Assembly (NCBI RefSeq): GCF_003576645.1
Contig: NC_044916.1
Span: 3,060,702 to 3,124,701, forward strand
Direction of reading: 5' to 3'
DNA from: Ipomoea triloba
Taxonomy: Eukaryota > Streptophyta > Magnoliopsida > Solanales > Convolvulaceae
Length of the DNA stretch: 64,000 nt
Part shown: in pieces, positions 1 through 12,300 of the stretch
Numbering within the stretch: the first letter of the stretch is position 1
How the letters are laid out: every line of letters begins with the position of its first letter
Notes under the pieces: model-generated
The model's input: only the letters and a program-made list of their open reading frames with translations
The model's database searches: none
Told to the model about the DNA's origin: nothing
Position numbers and translations under genes: made by a program

Positions 1-692
1 CTATATTCATTTTATTTATAAAAACTGATTTTTTAGGTCAGCTTCCTTAGCTCTCTTAGTGTTACTCGGTGTTAAGAAGATCTCTCGACATAATGCTAGT
101 TTATTCATTTATTCTGTGTAGTATTTTTTTGCAGATATGAAATTTTGTGCACACGAGTAATATGTTATATTGCTATATGTGAGATCCGAGGCTGATATCT
201 ATCTTTCTCTAGCCAAGCTGGGATCTTACATATATTTGAAGTCATTAGCCTAGCTCTAGCTGCATAGATATGAGTTTGTCTCGAGCACAAGCTCGAAATA
301 TCTTTATCTAGCCAAGCTGAACCCTTAATGTGTTTGACTGACTTGTCTCGCCTTGGATGTAGTCATTGGCAAGATTTTTGGTGGGTGAAAACTCATGGAT
401 TCGAGTTCTTGCAAGCATTAACGATTTCAAGAGCGTGTTAGAATCAATCTCAACTCATATTGTCACTGGGCATGTTTTGCTTTTAAAGTTACCTTGATTG
501 CATTGCACATAGGAGGATGGCATGCTTTTCATTAATTTGTCATTGCTGATTTGAGTTAGTCAATTAGGATCTGCCATGGCCTGAAGGTGTAGTAGCTTAT
601 ATATGCTGTGATATATTGCAGAACAGCCATTGTCTTAGGAAGATGATAATAATACTCTGTTGGTGCTAATGCACCCCGAATGAGGCTCTTCT

Positions 693-830
693 GAGGCTTT
701 TGCGAGATGCAGATACTAGTGCAGTATGTTAATCTTCGCATTTCTAGATCCATGCCTCTATGAGGCTTTTGCGGGATGCAGATACTAGTGTAGTATGCTA
801 ATCTCCGCATTTCTAGATCCATACCCCTAT
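693..830. repeat. 69-bp tandem duplication
   Basis: Two head-to-tail copies, 693-761 and 762-830, differ at only a few positions. Each starts GAGGCTTTTGCG and ends near CATTTCTAGATCCAT. The function is unknown. It is a simple local duplication in non-coding DNA. Confidence 0.85.
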
Positions 831-1761
831 GTTATTTGCCTTGAATGATTATTAGCTGCCTGTGTAAGTTCCTAAAATCAATCTTTGAAAGGGCTGTATA
901 TCATTGCACAACAAATTTTACTGTATACCATGATCCATGTAACAGCATGAACCATGAAGTAGGTATCATTGTAATACGCAGTTTCGCTTCCAGCGGACGC
1001 GATTGGTGCGTGAAACACGCACTATCAAAGCTCTTTTTTCCCCCTTCCTACATGCCCCACAGCAAACTCACATTACTATAATATAATCAATATTCTCTCT
1101 CATACACTTTCTTCGTTCCACTTCACATAGAAACCAAAAAAAAAAACCCCTTGTAGATGCTCTAATCCATTGAGTTTAGTTAAGAGTATAGGCCCAATGG
1201 CCGATAAGAGCAATGTCCAGTTGTAAACTTGTAATGGCCTAAAGCTATCTTTAGGTCATCAACATTAGTGGATTTTAGTGTGATCATTGAGGAAATGTGA
1301 GTGATGTGGAGGAGAGAGAGTGAAGAGAGAGAACAAGTGAGAGCCTCCTGGTTGGAAGAAGTCGCGTGGAAGGCAACATAGCGCCCAACCGGGTGCGTGC
1401 ATGAGCACGTTACCAAATATTGGCAAATTATCGTGTAATGTGATGGTATTACCGTTACCAAATTATCAATTATTTGTAACATAAATGATGATAGATGTAA
1501 TTTAATTTAATAATATATTCATTTTTTTTTGAAAACTTATTTAATAATATATTCATAAAATCATTACAAAGTAAAATATTTCTATAAAAATGAATAATGA
1601 AAAAAAGGTACTATAAATAGTGTAAGTATTTGGATGATTTTTTTAAATAAACTACTGCATTTATAATAATTAATATAAACTTATAAATCATTGAAAATTA
1701 CGTATAAAAAAATTATAAATGGAGGTTTATGGATCAACACGAGGGGTAGATTTTTTGAGTA

Positions 1762-1809
1762 ATTATGAACAGATGCTGCATTGTAACAGGGTCAGTAGTA
1801 CTCAAAAAA
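1762..1809 (+). mobile_element. 3' tail fragment of SINE family A
   Basis: The segment from ATGAACAGATGCTGCATTG to the A-run matches the 3' part of the complete SINE at 27989-28158. No head with A and B boxes is visible upstream, so this is a 5'-truncated or decayed copy. Confidence 0.6.
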
Positions 1810-1853
1810 ATACGAGGAGTAGATTAGTTGAATGATTTGTATGTTTATTTTAA

Positions 1854-1881
1854 CTAGTGTTCACACCCGTGCGATGCACGG
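1854..1881 (-). mobile_element. Helitron-like 3' terminus
   Basis: Read on the minus strand, a perfect 6-bp-stem hairpin (CCGTGC, loop ATC, GCACGG; 1867-1881) is followed by a spacer of about nine bases, then CTAG (1857-1854) and a T. A short GC hairpin some ten bases before CTRR, with the next base T, is the classic Helitron 3' end. The body of the element would lie to the right. The 5' TC end was not found, so the length is unknown and HSA32 could even be partly flanked by it. Confidence 0.6.
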
Positions 1882-2296
1882 AATAGATTTGTTATAATAT
1901 TTTAAGAATATATAGATCGATATATAATTATAGAAATTATAACATCAAATATTATAGAGTGCAATTGAAATATGGTTTGGATCGATTATATTTTGTGATG
2001 TTATCCTTGCATGAATTTTACCAAATAATTGTTGAATTAATAGCTAATACGTAGATGTAAGCATGGGGTGCTGAAACTTTAGGAATTTTATTTATCAATC
2101 TTTAGGATATACATAACTTGGGCAAATTTACTCTTTGAAAAAAAACATAATATCCGTGAAACCGTCACACATCATTGTTATCCTTATATTTTTATCCACT
2201 TGTTTCATGATCTCAAATAAATTTTTACCTGTTTTTTTTTTTTTTTTTGGCAAACAATTGTTTTTTACCTGTCTTAAAAGACATTTTCTCAAAATA

Positions 2297-2326
2297 CACG
2301 TGGCAGTGATGCCCTTTTCTCTAGAA
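2297..2326 (+). promoter_or_regulatory. G-box/ABRE and heat-shock-element-like site upstream of HSA32
   Basis: CACGTG inside ACACGTGGCA (2297-2302) is a G-box with an ABRE core. CTCTAGAA at 2319-2326 differs by one base from the TTCnnGAA dyad of heat shock factor sites, and further TTC and GAA triplets follow. They lie about 80-105 bp before the HSA32 start codon. The family is heat-induced in Arabidopsis, so the location fits, but neither site is proven to be used. Confidence 0.4.
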
Positions 2327-2403
2327 AACGCTCAAAGCTTCCTCGCACTTCGCAGGACCTTCTTCTAAAAGGAAACCGCTGAGATCAACAGAGACAGAGA
2401 TCG

Positions 2404-4638
2404 ATGGCAGCGTACAGGTGGAAGAGCTTCTTCGACGACGAAGATCGGCCGGAAAAGCCAAGGAGCTATGGCGTCACCGAAATGAGGTCTCCGCATTACT
2501 CTCTCTTCTCCCGCCCCCTCCTCCAGGTTCGTCCTTTAAGTCTTTCTCGTTTTCATTCAATATCCTCCATCCAAATTCCTAACGAACTCTTCTCCTTTCC
2601 ATAAACAAAAAATAAAATAAAATTATATCCTTCAATTGTGATTATACTTTCTGAGAAATTACTGTACAATAGTTGTGTGATTGCTGGTTGAGTGGTTAGT
2701 GAGAGAAATTCTGCCATGTTGCCTTCGAAATAGTATCACTTCTCAGCCTATGTTTGTGAGCTTCACTCCTCAAACCGCTACTAGTGTTGTTATGTTCTTA
2801 GTCATATTAGTGCATTCTTTCACAAGTTATACCATCATTAACATGACATGAGCCCTGCGTAGGTTAATCAAGTTTTACTAGAATGTTCAATCACTATAAT
2901 GCTGCTCCTTGAACTTGAACTGTTGATTCTATCATCCTAATGTTCATCATATGTGAATTAATCTGGCTGATGACATGAGCCGGTGCGTAGGTTAATCACG
3001 TTTTACCAGAATTTTCAATCACTATGTTGCTGTTCCTTGAGCTTGAACTGTTGAGTCTATCATCCTAATGTTCATCATATGGGAACTAATCTCGATGATA
3101 GTGTACCAATTGGAATTCTTTGAGATGTGGTATTGATAATATTCCGTGGATTTAAAGGGAACAATTACTTTTGATGGAAGGGATAGATAGCTCCTACTGT
3201 TATGTTTTTCTGATCACCGGTAGTAGTCAAGTTTGTTTTATTTTTCTTTTCCTTGAATAGGATATTTTTGAGTCTATGGGGCAGTTTGTTGATGGGCTGA
3301 AGTTTAGTGGAGGATCTCATAGTATGATGCCAAAGACATACATCAGAGACGTAATTGACATGGCACATAAACACAATGTATATGTTACCAGTGGTGATTG
3401 TGCTGAAAACTTGCTTCGCAAAGGTCCTTCACATCTTAAAGAATACATTGAGGTACACTGAGTTTTTTTTTTTTTTTTTTTTTAAATAATAAATAAATCA
3501 TTTTCCTACTATTTCATGCCCTATTTATTAACATTAATGAGTTATTCTTAACAACACTTTACTAGGAATATAAGCAGTTGGGATTTGATACCATTGAACT
3601 CGATGTTACATCATTAGATATTCCTGAGGAGACTCTTTTAAGATATGTGCGGTTGATTAAGAGTGATGGTCTTCGAGTTAAGCCTCAGTTTTCAGTCAAG
3701 TTTAACAAGTCGGATGTGCCCTTGAGCAGCAATAGAGCTTTTGGAGCTTATGTTGTTCCAACGCCTCGAAGTTCAGGTGAGCTAACAAAAAATGTTGATT
3801 TAATTAGACAGGGTTCATTATCATAGAGATCATTTGAGGTTTATAATTTGCTAACCAGATTTTCAATAGAAAAAGATAACCAGAAAAATGCTTCTTGCAT
3901 AGTTACATGTAACCACATGGTCTAAGCTCTATGAAGCATGGCTGTGCTGGGTGGTGGTGGATGGGTATTGTGAGGTACCAAGTACCAAGATGCAGATCTT
4001 AAATTTGTGTGAATTTGTTCAGTCAATGATTAATGCAACTACTGGTTGGCATTGACGACCACTAAAGTAAACCTAGAAGGATAATGCATCTGAATCTGAA
4101 ATGCATGCATCATGTGATCAGATTTTATAATATTTGTTTTTCCACTCTAGTAATTTTATTATTGAAGTGTAGAATGTGTTTGCTTCTTTTTCATTTGATC
4201 CAGCGTTGTTTTCCCGCAGACTATGTTGAAGATGTGGACCTCTTGGTTAGGAGGGCAGAGAGATGCTTAGAAGCAGGGGCAGACATGATAATGATTGATG
4301 CAGATGACTTATGCAGGCATGCTGATTCTGTCCGGGGAGATTTGATTGCAAAAATCATTGGTCGTCTTGGACTTGAAAAAACTATGTTTGAAGCATCAAG
4401 TCCTCAAACCTCCGAGTGGTTTGTGAAACAGTATGGTCCCAAGGTATTGGGCCTCCTAATTTGGAGCTTCTTCTAGGATTCATATTCTTTGTCTCATTCT
4501 AAAATCATTTTTGACTGTGGTTTACAGGTGAACCTTTTTGTGGACCATTCTCAAGTTATGGATCTAGAATGCCTTAGGGGGCAAAACCTTGGTAAAAACC
4601 ACACCTCCATTCTGGGTTCATCATATTACCTATTCTGA
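2404..4638 (+). CDS. HSA32: HSA32, heat-stress-associated 32 kDa protein (phosphosulfolactate synthase-like)
   Basis: Five exons: 2404-2526, 3261-3452, 3566-3776, 4220-4443 and 4528-4638. They join to 286 codons, which I recall as the length of Arabidopsis HSA32. The protein belongs to the ComA/phosphosulfolactate synthase TIM-barrel family. Conserved stretches are GLKFSGGSHSMM (from residue 53), SGDCAENLL, LRVKPQFSVKF, ADMIMIDADDLC, EASSPQTSEWF and NLFVDHSQVMDLECLRG. In plants HSA32 is induced by heat and needed for long-lasting acquired thermotolerance, acting together with HSP101; it is not known to make coenzyme M. All introns have GT-AG ends and keep frame. The start follows an in-frame ATG with the typical N-terminus MAAYRWKSFF. 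Intron 1 carries a 127-bp tandem duplication. The family call is secure; regulation is inferred. Confidence 0.95.
2845..3098. repeat. 127-bp tandem duplication in HSA32 intron 1
   Basis: The copies 2845-2971 and 2972-3098 share GACATGAGCC, TAGGTTAATCA and CATCCTAATGTTCATCATAT in the same order, with roughly 10 percent divergence. The duplication is fully intronic and leaves the splice sites untouched. Confidence 0.85.
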
Positions 4639-5950
4639 TCTAGTGTTGGCATGAAGAATGAACCTCCCTGTGAGCAATTGCTATTTGCTTTGGTCTTTTA
4701 AAGTAACAATAATAAGTTTTACTTGTCTTGATCTTTAGTATCGTGTTTATGCATGTCATATCATTCTGTTCACTGTAAAAAGTAAGGTGTTTCATTACCG
4801 GCTTCTCTTGGATAAACTGTTGTTGATTTTATGAGTCCACAATATGTATTATGTATTCTTAAGTGATGGGTGTAGGTGTCTTTGTCTCCTTGTATTGAAT
4901 TTATATTTGCTGAGGAAGAAATTGTTGTCCAGATCCTTTACTAGAGCTGTATTGTTATCGTGGAAATACAAAACCTTTTCATGAAGTCTATAGATCATAT
5001 TAACAGTCTTTCTTTAAAATGAAAATTTTGTTAGAGCTCAAAATACAGACCAGCATACAGAGGAGGAAGAGGAGAACCATATTGAATGCCCAAAGGTAGG
5101 TATATATTAAAGAGTTCAGGACCCATCTTCCTTCAGTAGTCACTTTCTATTACCCTGTTGTGAAGAAACATTTCTGCTTCCTATCATTATTTGATGAATT
5201 TAAATCCGTAAAGAAAGGTTGGAATATTTATCCATGAAATTGCCTAATTCTTTCGAGATATTTCCCCTTTTTACCATTCCCAGGAAAAGAAGGAAAAACA
5301 TATAAAAAGAAAGAAAAGATTAAAAAATTAAAAAGTTTGAATACTAAATACTAATGCAAAACATATAATTTCATCTCACACGTCATATACTCATCCCCAA
5401 GGTGTTCATTAAGTAATAACAGGTCACACTTATTTTCAATTTTGATTTATTTATTGTGGTTATGATCCTTCAATTTATTTATTATTATTTTTTTTGTTTT
5501 CACTTTGAGTTTACTTATTTCCCTAGAGGCACTTATTACTGTCTGCATGTGGGGTATGAAAAACTGGAAATAATTAATTATATTAAAATCAATTAATTTT
5601 TTTTCCATATCTGAAATTATGACCATTTGTCCAAATTAATCTAATATGGCAATATTAAATGTGCATTTACCTCTGTGCATATCTGAAGAAATTTCCATAA
5701 ATGGGAGGATCTCTACATATGCACATATACTCATACATTTATGGCCTGGTTAGAGAAATAAAACTAGTTACAACCATGGACTGTGGTGTCTTCCCTAGTT
5801 ACAAAAAGCAAAAGTGATTGGAGCAAAGGTCATTTTCCTTGGTCCCATTCATCTGTGTGTTATTTTGTGATCAATTAGTATTTCATGAATGTTTTCAAGA
5901 CATGTGAAGCTTGAAGCTGGAAGATTTATAAGGGTGGAGAAAGAAGAAAG
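4639..5950. other. Spacer between HSA32 and the zinc-finger gene
   Basis: About 1.3 kb of AT-rich DNA. It should hold the HSA32 3' untranslated region and the promoter and leader of the downstream gene. I see no further exon, RNA gene or clear transposon. Confidence 0.5.
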
Positions 5951-7373
5951 ATGCCAGCAGTTTGGTGGAAGAGGTCATTTCACTGTAAATCAGAAACCGG
6001 AGATGTGCATGATCCAATTACAAGTGGTAAAAATCTGAGCAAGATATCAAGTACTAGGAAGCCAACAACCAGGTCTGGTTGTTCAAGGTCTATTGCAAAT
6101 ATTAAAGATGTTATTCATGGAAGCAAGAGACACATGGAGAACCTACACCTGCAAAGCCCGAGATCTGTTGGAAGTTGTGAACTCTTGAATCCAATTACTC
6201 ATCAGGTTGTGCTTAATGACTCATCTTGTGAACTCAAGATTACTGGTTATTGTTTCCAAAATGACAAAGGGAGTGGCAATGGTTCAGCCTTTGTGGGCAC
6301 TATTAAGCCAGGTACACCTGTCCCTGTAACTGGAAGCCATTGCAGTATACCACCCAGAAAGCCAATAGGGTCAGATAGTCCTCTCAGAAAAGGCTCATCT
6401 AATAACCAATTAAGGAGGGCAAGGTCAAGGTTTGGTTCTAGGTCTGGGGCCAGCACTGGAGGAGATTCAAATGATTCTCAGCCTTCGACTTGTCACAAAT
6501 GTGGTGAGCAATTCTCAAAATGCGAAGCTGTTGAATCCCATCATCTCTCCAAGCATGCTGGTAAGACTAGTATCCATGTCTTGTTTCATTTATCTGATAT
6601 TGTCTGCAAGCATGAAGTTTTACATCTAGCTTTTGTTTATTGCTATCTATTGAGTACTTAAACTTGAGGGATGCCATTATTCAAATTGCCTAAAAATATT
6701 GGCTTAAAAGTACACATTTCATGTACAATTTACAGTTACACAACTTGTTGAAGGAGATTCTTCAAGGAACATTGTAGAAATGATCTGCAGAACCAACTGG
6801 TCATCAAAGTCTGATAACAACAACAACAAGGTTAGCGATGGGATTGAAAGGATCTTGAAAGTGCACAACATGCAGAGAACACTAACACAGTTCGAAGAAT
6901 ATCGTGAAATGGTAAAGACCAAAGCCAACAAACTTGCCAAGAAACACGCTCGTTGCCTAGCTGACGGAAATGAGCTACTGAGATTCCATGGCACAACCCT
7001 GGAATGCTGTTTAGGCATGAAACACTGCTCAGGCCTATGCACCTCGGACAAATGTGGTGTTTGCCAGATTTTGACACATGGGTTCAAAATCAACGGCGGG
7101 ATCGGAGTTTTCACAGCTTCCACAAGTAGCAGAGCACTTGAAGCCATCAAATTGAAGAATGACAGGAATCCAGGTGTGAGGAAGGCTCTCATAGTGTGCA
7201 GAGTGATAGCAGGCAGGGTGCATAAACCACTGGAGAATGTTGAAGAAATTGCTGGCCAATCAGGTTTTGACTCTTTAGCTGGTAAAGTAGGCTTGAACTC
7301 TAGTATTGAAGAACTCTTTTTACTCAGCCCCAAGGCTTTGCTTCCTTGCTTCGTTGTCATCTGCAAACCATAA
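5951..7373 (+). CDS. C2H2 zinc-finger protein with PARP-like C-terminal domain
   Basis: Two exons, 5951-6560 and 6736-7373, give 415 residues. A basic, serine-rich N-terminal half (MPAVWWKRSF start) leads to one C2H2 finger with Cys181, Cys184, His197 and His202 (C-x2-C-x12-H-x4-H). The C-terminal half (about 215-415) resembles the PARP catalytic fold: RFHGTTLECCLG at 286-297 carries the HGT motif, followed by a cysteine-rich insert and then GGIGVFTASTSSRA, which sits where PARPs have a tyrosine in YFA. The Tyr is replaced by Phe, so ADP-ribosyl transfer is doubtful. This architecture is known from Arabidopsis proteins such as At5g54630, At4g27240 and At1g75710, whose role is poorly defined. 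The intron is phase 1 and lies directly after the finger, separating the two domains. Nuclear location is inferred. Confidence 0.9.
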
Positions 7374-7600
7374 AACAGTTTCGGAAGTCCAATTTGATTG
7401 TAATTTCTCAGGAACACTAGTCAATTTTTCATTTTCTCTTTATCTTTGTAATAATACCGATTTATAACCTTTTTTTTTTTTTTTTGAAAAACCGATTTAT
7501 AACTTAAAAACATTATTTATAAATACGTTCCTAATACGTAATTCTTAACTCCATGAAACGTAATTCTTAACTCCATGAAAATATCATCATTAGAACTGTG

Positions 7601-7672
7601 TTTTTTTAGTACTATTGACCATGTTACATGTTTCTGTTTATATATACTTTCTCAACTTATTGAAGCTCAACG
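7601..7672 (-). mobile_element. SINE family A tail, minus strand
   Basis: A T-run followed by AGTACTATTGACC and later ACTTTCTCAACTTATTGAAG is the reverse complement of the 3' half of the SINE at 27989-28158 and closely resembles the minus-strand copy at 63799-63937. The tRNA-like head is missing, apparently replaced by the adjoining LTR-like sequence. Confidence 0.5.
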
Positions 7673-7674
7673 AG

Positions 7675-8040
7675 TTTGATAGGGAATATACTCCGAGTAG
7701 GTATACGGTCCTAAGTATTTGGTACGTAGACGTATGCAAGTACGGGTGTTAATCCTATATGGCCCTAAGTATTTGATACGTAGACGTATGCGAGTACGAG
7801 TGTTAACCCTATAAAAGGGACTGAAAGCCTACATGCAAGGGGGTTTTCCCCTCTTCACTCTCTCCCTAAACAACACCCAAAAAGCTATACTCTCTGATCT
7901 CTCTAAATGAATGAAAAACAATCAATAAAAGGGATAGATTGAGAGCCCATTTATGATCTACACTATACTGTGCATACAATTCCTTTACTTGTTTTGTAAA
8001 CAGGAGTACACGAAGGCAGTAATTCATATCAGAGTTAATA
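7675..8040 (+). mobile_element. Probable copia-type LTR remnant with primer-binding-like site
   Basis: A promoter-like block contains a 54-bp direct repeat (7707-7760 and 7761-7811, sharing ACGTAGACGTATGC), then CTATAAAAGGGA as a TATA box near 7810, a C/T-rich leader, an AATAAA-type signal (about 7925) and an end in CA. Directly after comes TATCAGAGTTAAT, resembling the initiator-Met primer site GGTATCAGAGC used by copia elements. No gag or pol follows, so it is an isolated or badly truncated LTR. The left border is uncertain. Confidence 0.45.
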
Positions 8041-9347
8041 TCGCCTCCACTGAAATTCTAACCTAGAACATCCCACTTGGTTCTCCCGTGCTTAATTCTT
8101 TAAGATTCCAGGTTCATTGTTCCTTCTTATCCTAGGATAAGATCTGAACCAAATCACTTGTGTGTAACTTAGTTCAAAATATGATTCGGGCTAAAGAATA
8201 AATGTATTGAAAGTACGAATCTTCACATCGCCTTGATTGTTTAAAGAAAAAATTAAAATTATATTACATGAAAATGAATATTTAAGAAAAAAAAAAGGAA
8301 GATAAAACTGATTGAAATAATTATGCAATGTTAGTTCTTTTATAGTTTAATTGTACTTTTTTTTTTTTTAAATTCAATACTAATGTATTTTTACCATGAG
8401 TAGATAACTTAATTGACTAAGTGTGGGGCATGGTAACATAACTCATATCATTTTTGGCCTTTGAAAGCTTTATAGTGTGAGAAGCTCAATGAGCAAGGAC
8501 CAACCCTTTTTATTGAGGTTTTAGTCTTACGACATATATTTGGTTGGCATTAGGGACAAGTCTAGACTTGAGAGCGTAACAGATGAATAACAATGCACCA
8601 AAGAAAATTCACATAAAAATGTAGAGTAAAATGATGTAACTATAGAAATGAGCGGTTATTGGAGAATTAAAAAATCTTTTCAATCCAACTAGTATTTTAT
8701 AGACTTGTTCTTTAAGAAAGATTAGTTAGTCATTTCTTTTTACTTTAATATTCTAGTTTACTTTGTAATCTTTGTCATTACGTGCTCTAAAAAATACACA
8801 CACCTTTTTAATAAGTTGAAAATGAAGGTTAGAATTTAGTATTAAAGTCTACATGAGAGTATTTTAAAATTACTAATAAATTGATGATCCAACTTTGATA
8901 ATTAATTTTGAGAATCAAAAAGAAAAAATTATATAATTTTGACTTTTTGATGCAAAATAGGTGAGAATTACATGAAAAAAGAAAATTTCAAAATCTCTAG
9001 TGATAATATGTATATTGTACATGAATGATACTTATATACGAATACGTATATAGAGCAAACGTAAATGTACGATTTGGCAGATTTGGGTCCGTGTGCACAA
9101 CGCAAAACCCTTTCCCTCTCTTCCATTGTTTTGTGATTTCTTTTTCGGGCCCTCTAAAGCCATCTCTACTGTTGAGTCCCATACTCGATTTCTATTTTCT
9201 AGAGATAGAAACGAAGAGAGAGCGAATCTTTCTTTAGGGAGAGAGAGAGAGAGAGAGAAAGAGAGGGCAAGGGGGAGATTCGTCATTCGTATATAAATCT
9301 ACCCTAGGGGGAAGGGGGGTAGGGTGGGGTGATACACAGAAGAGAGA

Positions 9348-12300
9348 ATGGCGAAGAAGAAAGCAACGATGACCTTGAAAGACTTCCATGGCGGTTCTAT
9401 TCCTTCCGATCTCCCTCTCCCCTCTGCCCCTGGCGTGTAAGTTTCTATTTCTTGTTTTCCCCCATATGTTTATGTCTTGTTGTGCAGATTTATATTTGTG
9501 GATATGGTGGGTCTGAATATGTGCAAAGATGAAATCTTGATCTGAATTCAGCATTATTTTCTTTCACTTTATATGCCTGATTTTGATTTCATGTGAGCCA
9601 GTCTTTGAAATCCCTACTCTTCCCCCCTCTTTTAAATGGTTGTAAATTTCCCAGCTTTGTAAACTGCTGTCAATTATTAATCTGTTCCAGTGATTTTCAG
9701 CCAAAATATAGGTTATGTTAGTGTTCTTTTATGAGGGTTGTTATCAAAATGCTATCTTTCATAGACTATTGATCTGAAATCCTCTTGTCATTCACCCGGT
9801 TTTTCTTCAATAGTTGGAGCTTAGCACAATCCAGAAACTTGTGTTTCTCATGTTTTTGCTGTAGTATTGGTGTGGTTTAATTATTAGAAGATTCATGGAG
9901 AGAACTGTAAACTTATGTATAGAAATACTGACAAGTGGGAGAAGGAAGACACAAATACACAATGGTAAAGGTGACTGTGATTTGATTTTTGGCAGAAGTG
10001 TGAGGCCATTGGATCGCAATGGATTTGACCGCCAGACACCTTGGGGGAGTACTGGAGGAAGGACTGATCACAAGCTGCGCCCTGGATCGGCAGGGGCGTC
10101 GAGGAACTTTGATGAGAAGACTCCATTCCTGAATCACAATGCTCACATAGGCCGGAATTTTGATGAGGATGAGAGGAAGCCATTGGATGGGGTATCAGTA
10201 CCCCGTCGGATGGTTAGTGACGAGAGCCTTCGTGCTCAACCAAGCCGTGTCGAACCCAGGAAGGACAACACATCAGATGGTAGGGCCAGGAGCAGACCAG
10301 TAACAGCACCGGTGTCTCAGATTTCAAGTGGTACAACTAGTGGTTCTTATGCATCAAGATTTGCTGAAGCTAATTATGCTGGAGTGAATACTCAAACTTT
10401 TGGTGGCAATAGTCGTGTAAACGTGACTTCTTCAAATGTTGGTGCAGTTGGTGGTCAAGCTGTTATTGGGTCATACTCAAATGCTTGGGGATTAAAGAAA
10501 GAGGCAACAGTTGTAAAGGAGCCGGTTGCTACTGGATGGTCTGCTCTGGATACTGCATCCAAGTTGGCCCATGCCAGTGCTCTTGAGAAGGTCTCATCTG
10601 GTAGGTGGCATTCGAAGCAACAAATGAACTTCCCAACAGAAGTAGAGGTCCTTAAACATCAAGAGGTGAAGAGAGAATCGTATTACAGGGGTGGTGAAAG
10701 CTATGATAGGAATGCCTATAGCGTGAGTGATGCAGTTGATGGGATGGATTATAACAATAAGAGTCTGGCGATGCATGCTGAAAGAAATCTGGCTCTCGGT
10801 GATGGGATTCATGTTGCAAGTAATAAGGAGTTGCCTGCACATGAGAGAGTTCATTCTCCTGTGTTTATGGAGGGTCCGGAAAAGAGAGCTTCAGCTACTA
10901 TCAATGGGGTTCAACGTTCTCAATATGCTGTAAAACACGGTGAACCTGAACCACAGTCATCAGTGCCTTCAGAAGCATTGGAGAGGCCGAAGTTAAAGCT
11001 GCTTCCTAGATCTAAGCCATTAGGAAATTATGAACCACCCACTGAATATAAGCAGGTAATTTATTTAGACTTTTACATCTCTGTATTTCTTTAGAATTGC
11101 ATTTCATTATTGTATTCTGTGGATATAGGGGCACCAGCAGCAAAGTGAACCCGTTCGTCTTGAATATGGTGCTACTGTGCCTGAATCTTGCAATCCCCAC
11201 AAACATGGTGTTGTTGGATATGAGGGTGGGGACCGAGCTGTTGAGCGCCCAAAATTGAACTTGAAGCCTCGATCACAGCCTCTTGAACACTTAAACGATG
11301 ATGAAAAAGGCAAAAGGTCAGCATATTTCTAATTACTTTCTTTTCCGATATTATTTCTCATGTTCAAGTTTGCATCCATGCTAACATCTAATGCAGAAAA
11401 AGCCAACAGAGAGAGGTGCTTGACTGTGTATGATTAATTCACTTATTTAAATAGGTTTTTATCATCATTAATTTATCCTTTCTTAGTATATCTATTGATA
11501 TATTTTTTTTGGAAACTTTTATTTCTTTGAAAGTGGATTATGGGTTGGAAAGTGTAATTGTGTGTCTATGGGAAACTTTTGAGTATTTGGTATGTTGCAC
11601 GCGCTTCAATCTGTGCCTATGGGAAACTTTTTAGTATTTTATCATAATCTTACTATGGCCTTATTTTCTGCCTGTTTTGACGTTTGTGATTTGTTGCTGC
11701 AGGAACACAGTCTTTGGTGGTGCTCTTCCGAGAGAAGTGGTAAGTTTTCTTTGATTGTGGTATGCAGAAGAATAAAATAATCAATTTTTATTTACAAACA
11801 GGAAAAGATCCTTCCTCTTTTCTGTCACTAAAGAAATGACTTCCACCAAATTGAATGTCTAGATTGACCTATACTCATGCTTTTCAGAATCCAAACGATT
11901 AAAAATATGCTCCCTCATCTTACTTTTTAGACCTAAGATAGATTAAAAAAAAAAAAAAGAGAAGAAGAAATTGGATGGACTATACAGTCCAATACTTCTT
12001 CTTTTAACTTTTTATAATTTTGTGAAGCTGCATTTGTTTTGAGATTAAAAAAAAAGTATTTTTCTTACTTTTTTCCAGTCTTGTGTTGGTGGGTTTATAT
12101 AGGGGTAGGCATGCAATGGCCACACATTATGAACTTCTGAGTGCATATGCCACATCTTCTTAAAAACTCAAGAAGCAATTATGTTTGTTATTTTGTTGTA
12201 ATTCTTTGTGTTGTTTATCTGCTACTGCCAACACCAGGTTCTAAAGGCAAGAGGCGTTGATGATGCTGGTACAAATGATCATGACCGTCAACCCTTCTCT

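Larger units (their letters stand above)
1..2403. other. Left spacer, no gene recognised
   Basis: No convincing coding exon is visible; the open frames are short and without family resemblance. The stretch contains a 69-bp tandem duplication (693-830), a SINE tail (about 1762-1809), a Helitron-like 3' end (1854-1881) and the HSA32 promoter. Part of 1-830 could be the 3' untranslated end of a gene lying to the left, but nothing in the sequence proves this. Confidence 0.5.
7374..9347. other. Spacer with LTR and SINE remnants before the eIF4B-like gene
   Basis: This holds the 3' flank of the zinc-finger gene, a SINE tail on the minus strand (about 7601-7672), a probable copia LTR (about 7675-8025) and AT-rich DNA without coding potential. 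From about 9080 it becomes CT/GA-rich, as expected of the promoter and leader of the next gene; a GA run lies at 9238-9259. Confidence 0.5.

Noticed and set aside
9025..9296. Several overlapping short frames before the eIF4B-like gene
   Set aside because: They overlap on both strands in a CT/GA-rich leader and have no conservation signal.
9895..9995. Upstream ATG as start of the long exon of the eIF4B-like gene
   Set aside because: The conserved MAKKKATMTLKDFHGG start in the exon at 9348 joins in phase, and the 9895-9995 stretch ends in a GGCAG acceptor.
11397..11415. Possible 19-nt micro-exon in the eIF4B-like gene (RKSQQRE)
   Set aside because: It has splice-like borders and keeps one frame, but joining 11316 directly to 11703 gives the conserved KRNTVFGGALPREV, whereas including it shifts the next exon into another frame.
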